Origin: Lithodes maja | Taxonomy: Eukaryota > Arthropoda > Malacostraca > Decapoda > Lithodidae | DNA: 64,000 nt | NCBI GenBank assembly: GCA_037953745.1 | Contig: JBAKBP010006599.1 | Location: 1-64,000 of the forward strand | Direction of reading: 5' to 3' | Part shown: piece by piece, positions 63,884 to 64,000 of the stretch | Numbering within the stretch: position 1 is the first letter of the stretch | Layout of the letters: each line of letters begins with the position of its first letter | The notes under the pieces: model-generated | The model's database searches: none | Seen by the model: the letters and a program-made list of their open reading frames with translations, nothing else | What the model was told of the DNA's origin: nothing | Translations under genes and position numbers: made by a program

Positions 63884-64000
63884 GCCCCCCCAAGATTTTA
63901 GATAATCGACCTTAGAAGCATTATCAAAATCTGACAGGCAACCAACCGACCTGCTACCCTTAGCTGCCACTAATTGCAAAAGGTGCACAACAACTGAAGT
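63884..64000 (-). mobile_element. Start of another Gypsy element's 3' untranslated region
   Basis: The polypurine tract and following sequence (ATTTTAGATAATCGACC, TCAAAATCTGACAGGCA) align with 56422-56480 of the integrase-first Gypsy. The element runs off the window end. Confidence 0.68.

Overview
This is a repeat-dominated stretch of an animal nuclear genome. I found no host protein-coding gene, rRNA, tRNA or CRISPR array; nearly everything recognisable is a transposable element or a fragment of one. Several non-LTR families (RTE, CR1/Jockey-like, and a 2A-bearing APE-type LINE), BEL/Pao and Ty3/Gypsy LTR elements, many short TTAA-flanked elements and a SINE together suggest an invertebrate, most plausibly an arthropod such as a crustacean. 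That assignment is inference with low confidence.

Layout. 1-3.6 kb: two broken LINE remnants, the second split by a TTAA-flanked element. 3.8-5.0 kb: one TTAA element inserted inside another of the same family. 5.1-8.8 kb: a nearly full-length LINE (minus strand, 11-bp target duplication) whose first ORF carries a 2A-like peptide and a PHD-like finger. 9.6-14.0 kb: a composite tandem array in which a roughly 180-bp repeat pair plus a truncated RTE occurs twice, loaded with a TTAA element, a LINE tail and a SINE. 14.1-16.2 kb: nested inverted repeats around a 1,081-bp terminal-inverted-repeat element filled with CTCGTG-type motifs. 16.4-19.6 kb: a nearly intact RTE (minus) with an 11-bp target duplication. 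19.7-25.1 kb: another TTAA element, TAGGC-rich non-coding DNA, foldbacks and a second SINE. 25.1-29.8 kb: an RTE (plus) with a 5'-truncated 2A-family LINE inside it, the latter still open through its RT.

29.8-53.7 kb is a degenerate BEL/Pao element (minus). Its integrase is split by a 16.2-kb LTR-internal-LTR-internal-LTR tandem Gypsy (plus), bounded by a CTCC duplication. That Gypsy has lost its integrase and is chimeric. Its middle LTR contains a poly-A LINE and its second internal region contains a TTAA element; matched uninterrupted copies exist for both. The BEL leader/LTR carries two further TTAA elements.

53.7-64 kb: an RTE fragment interrupted by a Gypsy element (minus) with one uninterrupted gag-pol frame of about 1,700 codons, in the order gag, protease, integrase, RT, RNase H. 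Integrase before RT is the Gmr1-like, Copia-style order and is unusual for Ty3/Gypsy. Its ORF is the only autonomous-looking coding unit in the window. The LTR upstream of it differs from the one downstream and is preceded by its own polypurine tract, so a further element probably continues past the window end.

The overlaps give a partial order of insertion. BEL, the RTEs and the tandem Gypsy are older. The CTCC-bounded Gypsy, the poly-A LINE, the truncated 2A LINE and most TTAA elements landed on top of them.
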